Source: RGIG1681 sp045594425 (GTDB lineage Bacteria > Bacillota > Clostridia > Christensenellales > UBA1242). Taken from it: a DNA stretch of 59,064 nt. Below are positions 16,789-24,659 of this stretch, piece by piece. A program made the position numbers and the translations under genes. Under the pieces are notes generated by a model. It did not search any database and was not told where the DNA came from. It saw only the letters and a program-made list of their open reading frames with translations. Numbering within the stretch: the first letter of the stretch is position 1; the number at the start of each line of letters is the position of its first letter. Location: contig JAZNYK010000012.1 of assembly GCA_045594425.1 (NCBI GenBank), positions 1-59,064 on the forward strand. Direction: 5' to 3'.

Positions 16789-17746
16789 CAAATCTCATTT
16801 ATATCAGAATTATCAACGAAATCTGATTAAAGCAACGGTATCCACAAATATCGGTATTAACAATCACGATAGATTAATCAAAGTGTATGGTGCAGGTGCT
16901 GCAAGAATTGAACTTTTGAACAAACTTCAAAAACAATCAAAATTCACTCTTTGGTGGTTCTCAATTTTCTATACCATTGGTTTTATTTGTTTGATATTAG
17001 ACCCAAGTGGTTGGTTTACAGTTGTTGACCTTTGCATTTTGATGATAAATATTTATCTTGTTGCAAAAGGAAAATTGGTTGGTGTTTATATTGGCATCCT
17101 GGAGTGTTGTTTATATGCTTTTATATGCTTCCAAACACAATTATATGGTGAAGTAATTAAGAATTTATGCATTTCTGTTCCTCTTAATATTTTTACAATT
17201 ACTAGTTGGACATTAAGTATGCGTAAACAGAAAAAAGAGAAATACATTGACACAAAACCAAATGAAATTGTTATTAAAAAAATGAAAAAGAAAGATTATT
17301 TGGTTTATGGCTCATTGCTTGTTGTTTTTTCAGGTCTTGCATATTTGCTATTAAGATTTGTTTTGAAACAAGAAAATGCTTTGCTTTTAAGTTCGGTTGC
17401 ACTCGCAATTTCTATTGTTGGAAAAATTTTAACCGCTCAAAGATATATGGAATCTTACGTTATATTTAATGTTGGAAGCATGATTTGCTTGCTTATGTGG
17501 GTTCAAACAATGCTTACAACCGGCTTTGAAATTTCAGATATAACAATGATTTCATATTACTTGGCTTGTATATCAAACGACTTTTATGCTTATGACCTTT
17601 GGAAAAGTATGTATCGTAAAGTTGCTGTTAATGGTGGTGTCTTACTTGCCATGCGCAAGGTTAAGATTAAAAAAATTATCAAACTCCGAAGGCAATTCAG
17701 AAACTTGCATTGGGATAAAAAAGTTGATATTGCAAAAAATAGTTAA
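16772..17746 (+). CDS. pnuC: PnuC-type nicotinamide riboside transporter, copy 1
   Basis: About 324 residues with a membrane core matching the PnuC family: 'VDLCILMINIYLVAKGKLVG', 'YIGILECCLYAFICFQTQLY' and 'SWTLSMRKQKK'. Seven or eight helices lie between about residues 60 and 275. PnuC proteins carry nicotinamide riboside or related NAD precursors by facilitated diffusion. I prefer the ATG at 16772 because GGGAG at 16761-16765 abuts the earlier ATG at 16766. It overlaps the end of helD. The soluble N-terminus (about 55 residues) and strongly basic C-terminal tail are longer than in standard PnuC (about 220-250). A paralogue follows directly. Exact substrate is unknown. Confidence 0.8.
   Translation: MNKRSDKSHLYQNYQRNLIKATVSTNIGINNHDRLIKVYGAGAARIELLNKLQKQSKFTLWWFSIFYTIGFICLILDPSGWFTVVDLCILMINIYLVAKGKLVGVYIGILECCLYAFICFQTQLYGEVIKNLCISVPLNIFTITSWTLSMRKQKKEKYIDTKPNEIVIKKMKKKDYLVYGSLLVVFSGLAYLLLRFVLKQENALLLSSVALAISIVGKILTAQRYMESYVIFNVGSMICLLMWVQTMLTTGFEISDITMISYYLACISNDFYAYDLWKSMYRKVAVNGGVLLAMRKVKIKKIIKLRRQFRNLHWDKKVDIAKNS
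17699..17746 (+). repeat. 48-base direct repeat, copy 1 (3' end of first pnuC)
   Basis: This segment, from the FRNLHWDKK codons through the stop, is identical base for base to 18691-18738 at the end of the second copy, although the two genes have diverged widely elsewhere. Confidence 0.9.
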
Positions 17747-17760
17747 TTAAGGATAAGACA

Positions 17761-18738
17761 ATGTCAAAAAAAATGAATTTTGATAATAATAATTCATTTC
17801 AAGAACATTACAAAATAAATTTAATCAGAGTAATGAAATCCGGAACTTATCGCATTAATAACCATCACAAACTAATTAAAGCATACGGAAAAGACTCGAT
17901 TAAACCATCTTTGTTGCAAAAATTAAAGCAACAATCTATATTCTACCAAATTTGGTTTTCAATTTTTATTCTTCTAGGGGGTATATTACTCATTTTAGAC
18001 CCCACAAATTGGTTGAATGTTTTTGATTTGTTTATTGTTATGCTTAATATATATTTGGTAGCAAAAAGAAAAGTTATTGGCATTTATGTTGGGCTTTTAG
18101 AGTGTATAATTTATGGAATAATATGTCTTTTTAATGGGTTTTATGGAGAGGTTATAAACGCTTTCATGCTATACACGCCTTTATATATATACGAAATTTT
18201 TAGTTGGACATTAACATTAAAAAAACAAAAAAAATACAACCATTCAGATAATGATGAATTATTAGTAAACAAGTTAAGCAAAAAACAACTTTTATTGTAT
18301 TCAATTTCTTCTTTAATGATTTTTGTATTATCATACATTTTGCTTAAATATATATTACAACAAGAACACGCCCTACTTTTTAGCGCACTTTCAATGGCTA
18401 TTTCAATCATTGGGGAAATTATGATTGCAAAGTGTTTTATGGAATCATATATTTTATTATATTTAGGTGAATTAATTGGACTTTTAATATGGGTCCAAAG
18501 TATGATAGAAACAACTTTCACTATGGAAGGCATCACTATGATTGTGTATTATCTCGCCACATTCTCTAATAATTTATACGGCTATTATTTATGGAGAGAT
18601 ATTTATCGTAAAGTTGCTGTAAAATATGGTGTTTTGTTTAATAAGCGCAAAGTTAAGATTAAAAAAATCATCAAACTCCGTAGAAGGTTTAGAAACTTGC
18701 ATTGGGATAAAAAAGTTGATATTGCAAAAAATAGTTAA
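17761..18738 (+). CDS. pnuC: PnuC-type nicotinamide riboside transporter, copy 2
   Basis: 325 residues, a tandem paralogue of the gene before it with the same layout: N-terminal 'INNHHKLIKAYGKDSIK', membrane core 'VFDLFIVMLNIYLVAKRKVIG', 'YVGLLECIIYGIICLFNGFY', 'FSWTLTLKKQKK', and a basic C-terminal tail. AAGGA precedes the ATG nine bases upstream; the gap to copy 1 is 14 bases, so both are on one message with rarA-helD. The two proteins differ at perhaps half of their core positions but are nearly identical over the last 30 residues. A strong terminator follows. Different NAD-precursor specificity is possible but unproven. Confidence 0.8.
   Translation: MSKKMNFDNNNSFQEHYKINLIRVMKSGTYRINNHHKLIKAYGKDSIKPSLLQKLKQQSIFYQIWFSIFILLGGILLILDPTNWLNVFDLFIVMLNIYLVAKRKVIGIYVGLLECIIYGIICLFNGFYGEVINAFMLYTPLYIYEIFSWTLTLKKQKKYNHSDNDELLVNKLSKKQLLLYSISSLMIFVLSYILLKYILQQEHALLFSALSMAISIIGEIMIAKCFMESYILLYLGELIGLLIWVQSMIETTFTMEGITMIVYYLATFSNNLYGYYLWRDIYRKVAVKYGVLFNKRKVKIKKIIKLRRRFRNLHWDKKVDIAKNS
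18691..18738 (+). repeat. 48-base direct repeat, copy 2 (3' end of second pnuC)
   Basis: Identical to 17699-17746; see that entry. Confidence 0.9.
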
Positions 18739-18742
18739 ACAA

Positions 18743-18775
18743 AAAAATCACACAATAATGTGTGATTTTTATTTT
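18743..18775. terminator. Bidirectional terminator between pnuC and the phosphodiesterase gene
   Basis: A perfect 12-pair stem (AAAAATCACACA with TGTGTGATTTTT) and loop ATAA. The A run on one side and T run on the other let it serve both converging genes. Confidence 0.88.
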
Positions 18776-18787
18776 GCATAATTTAAT

Positions 18788-19546
18788 TTATTTTGATTTT
18801 TTTGATACCTCTGAAAGGGAAGATGGAGTGTAACTATCAAAAATAATGTTATCACAGAACTCTTTAATACGCTCTTCTTCTTCTGCTGATTTAACAGTGA
18901 AAACCAAAACTGGGATTTGACCAAAATATTTTTTCACGTATTTGTTTGGCATATCTTCTGTTGCATAGTTAATAAAGTTAGGTTCACTGATTTTTTTGTT
19001 TAAAAGCATTCTTTTTAAAGCAAACTTTCTAACACCTGTAATTTCTTTATCTTTAAAAAATGATGCAACTTGACCACGTTTGATTTTTGGTGCGTTATTT
19101 TTAAACCATTCAAGTGTGTATGGATTAAATGATTGAATTGCATATTCACCAGAATATCCTTGCAAAACCTTCCAAATTTCTTTTTCATAAAAACCAACTT
19201 TGCCATAGTTTTTAATTTCAATCAAAACAGGAACTTTTCCATCAATTGCAGCAAGTGCTTCAGCAAGTGTAGGGATTTTTTCTTTTGTTCCAAGCAATGT
19301 TAATTTTTCAATATCTTTATAAGTGCATCCAGAAATAAAACCATCTTTGCCAGTCATTCTTGCGAGTTTTTCATCGTGAAAAACAACAGGTGTGTTATCT
19401 GCAAGGCAAGAAACATCAATAGCAATTGGAAGTTTGTTTTTAACTGCATTTTTGATTGCAGAAATTGAGTTTTCTGGATATTTTTCGTTAAATAAACCAC
19501 GATGAGCAATTGGTGATTTAACAATCCAAGATTCGTAAATATTCAT
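18788..19546 (-). CDS. Glycerophosphodiester phosphodiesterase
   Basis: 252 residues. Family opening 'SPIAHRGLFNEKYPENSISA' with the catalytic His-Arg and Glu near residues 13-27, then 'VVFHDEKLARMTGKDG' with the second catalytic His, and a late 'VFTVKSAEE' strand. It hydrolyses glycerophosphodiesters from lipid breakdown to sn-glycerol-3-phosphate and an alcohol. I place the start at 19546, where GGAG stands eight bases upstream and the family's usual N-terminus begins; the longer frame to 19612 adds residues without a ribosome site. No signal peptide, so it is cytoplasmic. It is a single gene with a consensus promoter, convergent to pnuC. Confidence 0.88.
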   Translation of the reverse strand: MNIYESWIVKSPIAHRGLFNEKYPENSISAIKNAVKNKLPIAIDVSCLADNTPVVFHDEKLARMTGKDGFISGCTYKDIEKLTLLGTKEKIPTLAEALAAIDGKVPVLIEIKNYGKVGFYEKEIWKVLQGYSGEYAIQSFNPYTLEWFKNNAPKIKRGQVASFFKDKEITGVRKFALKRMLLNKKISEPNFINYATEDMPNKYVKKYFGQIPVLVFTVKSAEEEERIKEFCDNIIFDSYTPSSLSEVSKKSK

Positions 19547-19603
19547 ATTTTCTCCAAAATTTTGCCCACAAAAAAAGATAATAGGGCGTTCTAATATACA
19601 TTG

Positions 19604-19632
19604 ATTATACATTGTATTTTTTTTATTGTCAA
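19604..19632 (-). promoter_or_regulatory. Consensus promoter of the phosphodiesterase gene
   Basis: On the minus strand: TTGACA, 17 bases, TATAAT, an exact consensus match with an A-rich spacer. Start of RNA near 19597. Confidence 0.88.
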
Positions 19633-19705
19633 TAATTTATGTAGTAAAATAACCCCTAAACCTCTTGATTTATTACATTTTATGAGCCAAAATTACACTT
19701 TATGA

Positions 19706-19734
19706 TTGATTTATTTTACACTTTAGTTTAAAAT
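19706..19734 (+). promoter_or_regulatory. Promoter of lepA-hemW
   Basis: TTGATT, 17 bases, TAAAAT. The leader is very short: the ATG is 17 bases past the -10 box, with GAGGT between. Confidence 0.7.
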
Positions 19735-19750
19735 TGGTTTGTGAGGTATT

Positions 19751-21550
19751 ATGAAAAAAACACTAGATAATATTCGTAACTTTTCAATCATTGCTCATAT
19801 TGACCACGGCAAAAGCACTCTCGCTGATAGACTTATGGAATTTACTGGAACTGTTGCGCAAAGAGATAGCAAAGCCCAACTTTTGGACTCTATGGATATT
19901 GAAAGAGAACGTGGTATAACAATTAAACTTACACCCGTTACAATGAAATACACAAAAGATGGAAAAGAATACATTTTAAACCTTATCGACACACCTGGAC
20001 ATGTCGATTTTACATATGAAGTTTCAAGGTCACTTGCTGCCTGTGAAGGGGCTCTTTTGATTGTTGATGCAACTCAAGGTGTGCAAGCACAAACACTTGC
20101 TAATTTTTACCTTGCGTTTGAAAATGACCTTGAAGTTATTCCTGTTATCAACAAGATGGATTTGCCATCTGCTAGACCTGATGATGCAAAAAAAGAAATT
20201 GAACAAATTATTGGAATTCCAGCAGATGATGCGCCTTGTATTTCTGCAAAAACTGGTCTAAACATTCAAGATGTTCTTGATGCAATTGTAACAACAATTC
20301 CTGCTCCAACATATGATGATGAAACACCGCTTCAAGCACTTATCTTTGACAGTTATTACGACAACTATAAAGGTGCTGTGTGCCTAGTTAGAATTAAAAA
20401 TGGAACTGTTAAAACAGGAACAAAAATCAAAATGATTCAAACAGGAAAAGAGTTTGAAGTTGTTGAAGTTGGAAAATTTAAACCAAAACTTGAAAGATGC
20501 GATGTTCTTTCTGCTGGTGATGTCGGCTATATTTCTGCCAGCATAAAAACTGTTTCTGACATCAGCGTTGGTGACACAATCACTGAACTTGATAATCCTG
20601 CACCTGCGCTTCCTGGATACAGAAATATTCAACCTGTTGTTTATTCTGGTATCTTTCCAATTGAAGGCGATAAATATAATGCTCTTAAAGACGCACTTGA
20701 AAAAATTAAATTATCTGACGCTTCACTTGTGTATACACCTGAAACATCAACCGCTTTGGGTTATGGCTTTAGATGTGGTTTTTTAGGCTTGCTTCACCTT
20801 GAAATTATTAGTGAAAGACTTGAACGTGAGTTTAATTTAGACATAATCACAACAATGCCAAGCGTTACTTATAAAGTGTTTAAAAAGAATGGTGAAATGC
20901 TTGAAATTTCAAACCCAAGTGATATGCCTGAACCAGATAGGATTGACCATATTGAAGAACCATTCATAAAAGCAAACATCTATGCACCACCTGAATATGT
21001 TGGTGCAATCATGGACCTTGGAATCGGCAAACGTGGATTATATAAAGATATGCAATATCTCGCTGATAACCGTGTTAAACTTGATTTTGAACTTCCTTTA
21101 TGCGAAGTTGTTTATGACTTTTTTGATAAACTTAAATCTGCAACACATGGCTATGCAAGTTTTGACTATGAAATTGCCGATTATCAAAAAAGTGATATGG
21201 TTAAAGTTGATATGCTTTTAAATGGTGAACCATGTGACGCATTATCGTTAATTGCTCACAAAACAAGAGCGTATGAGCGCTCAAGAGCAATCACTGAAAA
21301 ACTAAAAGAAGTTGTTCCAAGACAACTTTTTGAGATACCAATTCAAGCAACAATTGGCGGAAAGGTTATTGCTCGTGAAACTGTTAAAGCCTTAAGAAAA
21401 GACGTTATTGCAAAATGTTATGGCGGTGACGTAACAAGAAAACGTAAACTTCTTGAAAAACAAAAAGAAGGCAAAAAGAAAATGAAACGCCTTGGAAATG
21501 TTGAACTTCCAAGTGAAGCATTTTTAAGTATTTTAAAAATGGACCAATAA
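19751..21550 (+). CDS. lepA: Elongation factor 4 (LepA, back-translocating GTPase)
   Basis: 599 residues, the normal size. G1 'AHIDHGKSTLADRL' at about 15-28, switch 2 'DTPGHVDF' at about 80-87, G4 'NKMD', G5 'SAKTG'. The C-terminal LepA-specific domain ends with 'RKRKLLEKQKEGKKKMKR'. It binds ribosomes and remodels stalled or mistranslocated complexes. hemW follows 25 bases later, the order found in many Firmicutes (lepA-hemW-hrcA), and hrcA is indeed next. Confidence 0.97.
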   Translation: MKKTLDNIRNFSIIAHIDHGKSTLADRLMEFTGTVAQRDSKAQLLDSMDIERERGITIKLTPVTMKYTKDGKEYILNLIDTPGHVDFTYEVSRSLAACEGALLIVDATQGVQAQTLANFYLAFENDLEVIPVINKMDLPSARPDDAKKEIEQIIGIPADDAPCISAKTGLNIQDVLDAIVTTIPAPTYDDETPLQALIFDSYYDNYKGAVCLVRIKNGTVKTGTKIKMIQTGKEFEVVEVGKFKPKLERCDVLSAGDVGYISASIKTVSDISVGDTITELDNPAPALPGYRNIQPVVYSGIFPIEGDKYNALKDALEKIKLSDASLVYTPETSTALGYGFRCGFLGLLHLEIISERLEREFNLDIITTMPSVTYKVFKKNGEMLEISNPSDMPEPDRIDHIEEPFIKANIYAPPEYVGAIMDLGIGKRGLYKDMQYLADNRVKLDFELPLCEVVYDFFDKLKSATHGYASFDYEIADYQKSDMVKVDMLLNGEPCDALSLIAHKTRAYERSRAITEKLKEVVPRQLFEIPIQATIGGKVIARETVKALRKDVIAKCYGGDVTRKRKLLEKQKEGKKKMKRLGNVELPSEAFLSILKMDQ

Positions 21551-21575
21551 CAAAAAATGTTAAAGGAGAACAAAT

Positions 21576-22760
21576 ATGTCTATTAGTGAATTAAATTTAA
21601 GCATTTCTGAATCTTCAAAAAATACATTAAGTCTTTATATTCACATTCCGTTTTGCAATTCAAGATGTTCTTATTGTTCATTTGTTTCTATGATTGGCTC
21701 AGAAGATGATAAAAAACGTTATTTTAATGACCTTATTAACGAAATTAAATTAAAGTCTAAAAAATACAGGTCTTTCTATTCAGTTTCAAGCATTTATATT
21801 GGTGGGGGAACACCTTCATGTTTAGACTATTATTACATCCGTGAACTATTGTCGTTTATTTATAAAAACTTTGCTGTTAAAAACTCTGCTGAAATCACAA
21901 TTGAAATTAATCCAAACTCTGCTGACAAAACAAAAATTAGAGAATATATTTTGGCAGGTGTTAACAGATTTAGCATCGGGCTTCAAGCAATTCAACCAAA
22001 AATTCTAAAAGCAATGGGAAGAACCCATACTCTTGAAGACTTTAATAAAACCGTTTCAATAATCAGAGAATACGGCATCAAAAATATTAGTGCTGATGTT
22101 ATTATTGGTTATCCAGGACAAAAGATTATTGATGTTAAAGAAACCGTTAATCATTTGATTAAACTTGATATTCCTCATATATCATCTTATATGCTTTCCG
22201 TTGAAGACGGAACAAGTCTTAAAAAGATGGTTGACCAAGGTAACTTGGGGCTTCCAAAAGAAGACACAGTTATTTCTATGTATAACGCTGTTTATGAAAT
22301 GCTAACAAAATTTGGATATGAAAGATATGAGTTTTCAAACTTTGCAAAACCAACATTTGAATCTTATCATAATCAAATCTATTGGAAGAGAAAAGATTAT
22401 TTAGGCGTGGGGCTCGCTGCTCACTCTTATATTGACGGCACAAGATTTTCAAATACCGAAAATATTGTTGAATATGGCGAACTTATCAAACAGGAAAAAG
22501 AACCTATTGTTGTTGCCAAAAACTTAACTAGTGAAGAACAAAAAGAAGAAGCGGTTATGCTTTCACTTCGAACAACTGCGGGGCTTGACCTTGAAGCATA
22601 CAAACAAGAGTTTGACGAAAACTTTTTGGCTAAAAAGAAAGACACTATTGCAAATTTGATTAAAAATGGTTTTATCAAACTAACTCCATCAAACAAACTA
22701 GTTTGCACAGACAAAGGTTTTTTGGTTTTAAATCAAATAGTTTTAGAACTGGTTTCTTGA
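21576..22760 (+). CDS. hemW: HemW, radical SAM heme chaperone-like protein
   Basis: 394 residues. The 'YIHIPFCNSRCSYCSF' motif places the 4Fe-4S cysteines at 27, 31 and 34; 'IYIGGGTPSCL' follows near 70, then 'INPNSADK' and 'RFSIGLQAIQ'. This class resembles oxygen-independent coproporphyrinogen oxidase but lacks its extra N-terminal part; known HemW binds heme and delivers it rather than making it. AAAGGAG precedes the ATG. Gene order lepA-hemW-hrcA supports the assignment. Confidence 0.9.
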   Translation: MSISELNLSISESSKNTLSLYIHIPFCNSRCSYCSFVSMIGSEDDKKRYFNDLINEIKLKSKKYRSFYSVSSIYIGGGTPSCLDYYYIRELLSFIYKNFAVKNSAEITIEINPNSADKTKIREYILAGVNRFSIGLQAIQPKILKAMGRTHTLEDFNKTVSIIREYGIKNISADVIIGYPGQKIIDVKETVNHLIKLDIPHISSYMLSVEDGTSLKKMVDQGNLGLPKEDTVISMYNAVYEMLTKFGYERYEFSNFAKPTFESYHNQIYWKRKDYLGVGLAAHSYIDGTRFSNTENIVEYGELIKQEKEPIVVAKNLTSEEQKEEAVMLSLRTTAGLDLEAYKQEFDENFLAKKKDTIANLIKNGFIKLTPSNKLVCTDKGFLVLNQIVLELVS

Positions 22761-22777
22761 AATAATATAATAAAACA

Positions 22778-22807
22778 AAAACAGGCAAAACTTTTGCTTG
22801 TTTTTTT
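22778..22807 (+). terminator. Terminator of lepA-hemW
   Basis: AACAGGCAAA pairs with TTTGCTTGTT (one G-U) and is followed by seven T. Confidence 0.8.
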
Positions 22808-22837
22808 ATTTTTGTTAAAAATTTTGGCATTATCTAG

Positions 22838-22866
22838 TTGACAAAATGTTTTAGCAGTAATAATAT
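22838..22866 (+). promoter_or_regulatory. Promoter of hrcA-grpE-dnaK operon
   Basis: TTGACA, 17 bases, TAATAT. The CIRCE operator starts nine bases after the -10 box. Confidence 0.88.
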
Positions 22867-22874
22867 ATACACTG

Positions 22875-22901
22875 TTAGCACTCAAAATAAAAGATTGCTA
22901 A
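22875..22901 (+). promoter_or_regulatory. CIRCE operator (HrcA binding site)
   Basis: TTAGCACTC, nine bases, GATTGCTAA: the standard CIRCE inverted repeat with one changed base in the right half (GAGTGCTAA expected). It lies at the expected transcription start, where bound HrcA would block initiation under normal temperature. Confidence 0.92.
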
Positions 22902-22952
22902 AAATGTGAATAAACTTTGCAAAATTCGTGTATACTTACAAGAGAGGTTAAT

Positions 22953-23978
22953 GTGGATTTAAGTGAAAGAAAAAAGAAAATATTGAGCGCTGTTATTGAA
23001 ACAAACGTTAAAAGCAAATCTGCTGACGCTGTTTCAAGCAAACAACTTCAAGAAGAATATTTGCCAAAACTTTCTTCTGCTACAATAAGAAATGAACTTA
23101 ATGCTCTTGAAGAAATGGGGTATTTGACACACCTTCACACTTCTTCTGGAAGAGTTCCTACAAAAGAAGGCTTTGAAAAGTATATTAACGAACTTATGCA
23201 AGAACGTAAACTTACTTCAAAAGAACGTGAAGTTATCCAATCAAACTTTGCAAACAAACTTTTGAACATAAGAGACATCATTGAGCGTTCAGCAAAAACA
23301 ATTTCAAAAGCAACAAACTATGCTTCGGTTGTTTATTCAGGACCATCACTAAATGCAGTGATTAAAGACATCAAGTTGTATCCTGTTAGCAAAACAACTC
23401 AACTTGTGGTTGTTGTTACAAATGAAAAGGTTTTGAATGAACTTGCCAATCTTGGAACCAATGATGAAGATGAACTTAAAGCAGCAAGTGATATTTTGAA
23501 AGAATTATTCACAGACAAACCTTTAGAACTTATTAAAAATAAAGAATTTAGAGAATCAGTTGTTACTGATGAACTAAAAAAATATAAAGTTGTTTTTGAT
23601 AAGGTTTTGGATGTTATTCAAGCAAGTGAGAGTAATGTTTCAGACAGCATAATGATTGCAGGAAAAGAAAACTTGATTGAGTATCCAGAATTTAATGACA
23701 TTGAAAAACTCAAAAAAACAATGTCTGCACTTGAAAAACATGAATCAATCTTGCCAGCAATAACAGCGGGTGGAGACCTTGAACTTTCAATCAATGTTGG
23801 AAGTGACGATACAGGTCTTTCAGATTGTTCAATTGTTACTGTGTCTTGCAATATTAAAGGTATGTCAAAAATTACCGCTGGCGTAATTGGTCCAATGAGA
23901 ATGGACTATCCAAAAGCAATTTCTGTGTTAAGAGAAGTTGCTGAAACAATCGAAAATGTTTTGGGGGATGAAGACTAA
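22953..23978 (+). CDS. hrcA: Heat-inducible transcription repressor HrcA
   Basis: 341 residues. The family begins with 'LSERKKKILSAVIE', so I use the GTG at 22953, which has AGAGAGG six bases upstream; a TTG at 22917 in the same frame lacks one. Winged-helix part: 'SSATIRNELNALEEMGYL' and 'HTSSGRVPTKEGFEKYI' at about 39-75. The C-terminal half carries 'IGPMRMDYPKAISVL'. HrcA represses its own operon by binding CIRCE and needs the GroE chaperonin for activity. First gene of hrcA-grpE-dnaK-dnaJ; the grpE ATG follows one base after its stop. Confidence 0.96.
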   Translation: MDLSERKKKILSAVIETNVKSKSADAVSSKQLQEEYLPKLSSATIRNELNALEEMGYLTHLHTSSGRVPTKEGFEKYINELMQERKLTSKEREVIQSNFANKLLNIRDIIERSAKTISKATNYASVVYSGPSLNAVIKDIKLYPVSKTTQLVVVVTNEKVLNELANLGTNDEDELKAASDILKELFTDKPLELIKNKEFRESVVTDELKKYKVVFDKVLDVIQASESNVSDSIMIAGKENLIEYPEFNDIEKLKKTMSALEKHESILPAITAGGDLELSINVGSDDTGLSDCSIVTVSCNIKGMSKITAGVIGPMRMDYPKAISVLREVAETIENVLGDED

Positions 23979-23979
23979 T

Positions 23980-24555
23980 ATGACAGAAAAAGAAACTCCG
24001 CAAACTGAAACCGAAGCAACTGAAACAACGGCTTCTTCTGAAGAACTTTTGATAAAAATTGCGGAACTTGAAGCAGAACTTGAAAAAACTTCTAATGCGT
24101 TAAAAGAACAAACAACAAAAGCAAATCAATATCTTTCAACTGCGTCTTATTATAAAAACGAATCTGAAACAGCAAAAAAAGATTTTGAAAGATTTAAAGA
24201 AAGAAATAAAAACATTGAAGCAGAAGCAATTGTTAATGCAAATGAAAAAATGGTAAAACAATTACTTCCTATACTAGACAATTTTGACCAAGCCATTGCA
24301 CACGTTGACAGTGAAATTATGAAAGGTTTTTCAATGATTTATGTTTCACTTGTAAATTGTATTGCCGACCTTGGCGTGGTTGAAATTGAAACAGAAGGTG
24401 AACTTAATCCAGAATTTCATAATTGCATTAGCACAGAACCAACCGAAGATGCTTCTTTGGATGGAACAATTGCTAGCATATATCAAAAAGGCTATAAGTT
24501 TGCTGAATCTAACAAAGTTGTTAGACCTGCAACTGTAAGCGTTTACAAAGCATAA
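23980..24555 (+). CDS. grpE: GrpE, nucleotide exchange factor of DnaK
   Basis: 191 residues. An acidic disordered head (1-30) is followed by a long coiled coil (about 30-95, 'LLIKIAELEAELEKTSNAL', 'KKDFERFKERNK'). The GrpE core follows: 'LPILDNFDQAIAHVD', 'GVVEIETEGELNPEFHNCI', and the closing 'VVRPATVSVYKA'. GrpE releases ADP from DnaK. The ATG at 23980 fits the family length and stands one base after the hrcA stop, with GGGGG 12 bases before it. An upstream in-frame ATG at 23938 is inside hrcA and less likely. Confidence 0.94.
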   Translation: MTEKETPQTETEATETTASSEELLIKIAELEAELEKTSNALKEQTTKANQYLSTASYYKNESETAKKDFERFKERNKNIEAEAIVNANEKMVKQLLPILDNFDQAIAHVDSEIMKGFSMIYVSLVNCIADLGVVEIETEGELNPEFHNCISTEPTEDASLDGTIASIYQKGYKFAESNKVVRPATVSVYKA

Positions 24556-24659
24556 TTTGTAAACTATAAATTTTGCTAATCTATGTGACAAAAACTGACA
24601 ATATGTCAAAAATTAAAAATAATCAGTTTAAAACTGAATTTATAAAAAGGGGAATTATT

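Noticed and set aside
16740..17761. Possible NAD-related riboswitch controlling the PnuC genes
   Set aside because: The first gene overlaps helD and the second follows after 14 bases, leaving no room for a riboswitch.
18141..18536. 131-codon minus-strand open frame inside the second pnuC gene
   Set aside because: It is antisense to a well supported gene with no ribosome site or recognisable protein.
24556..24659. Second promoter or operator between grpE and dnaK (TGACA...TGTCA)
   Set aside because: A short inverted pair is present, but no convincing -35/-10 spacing or CIRCE-like match was found.
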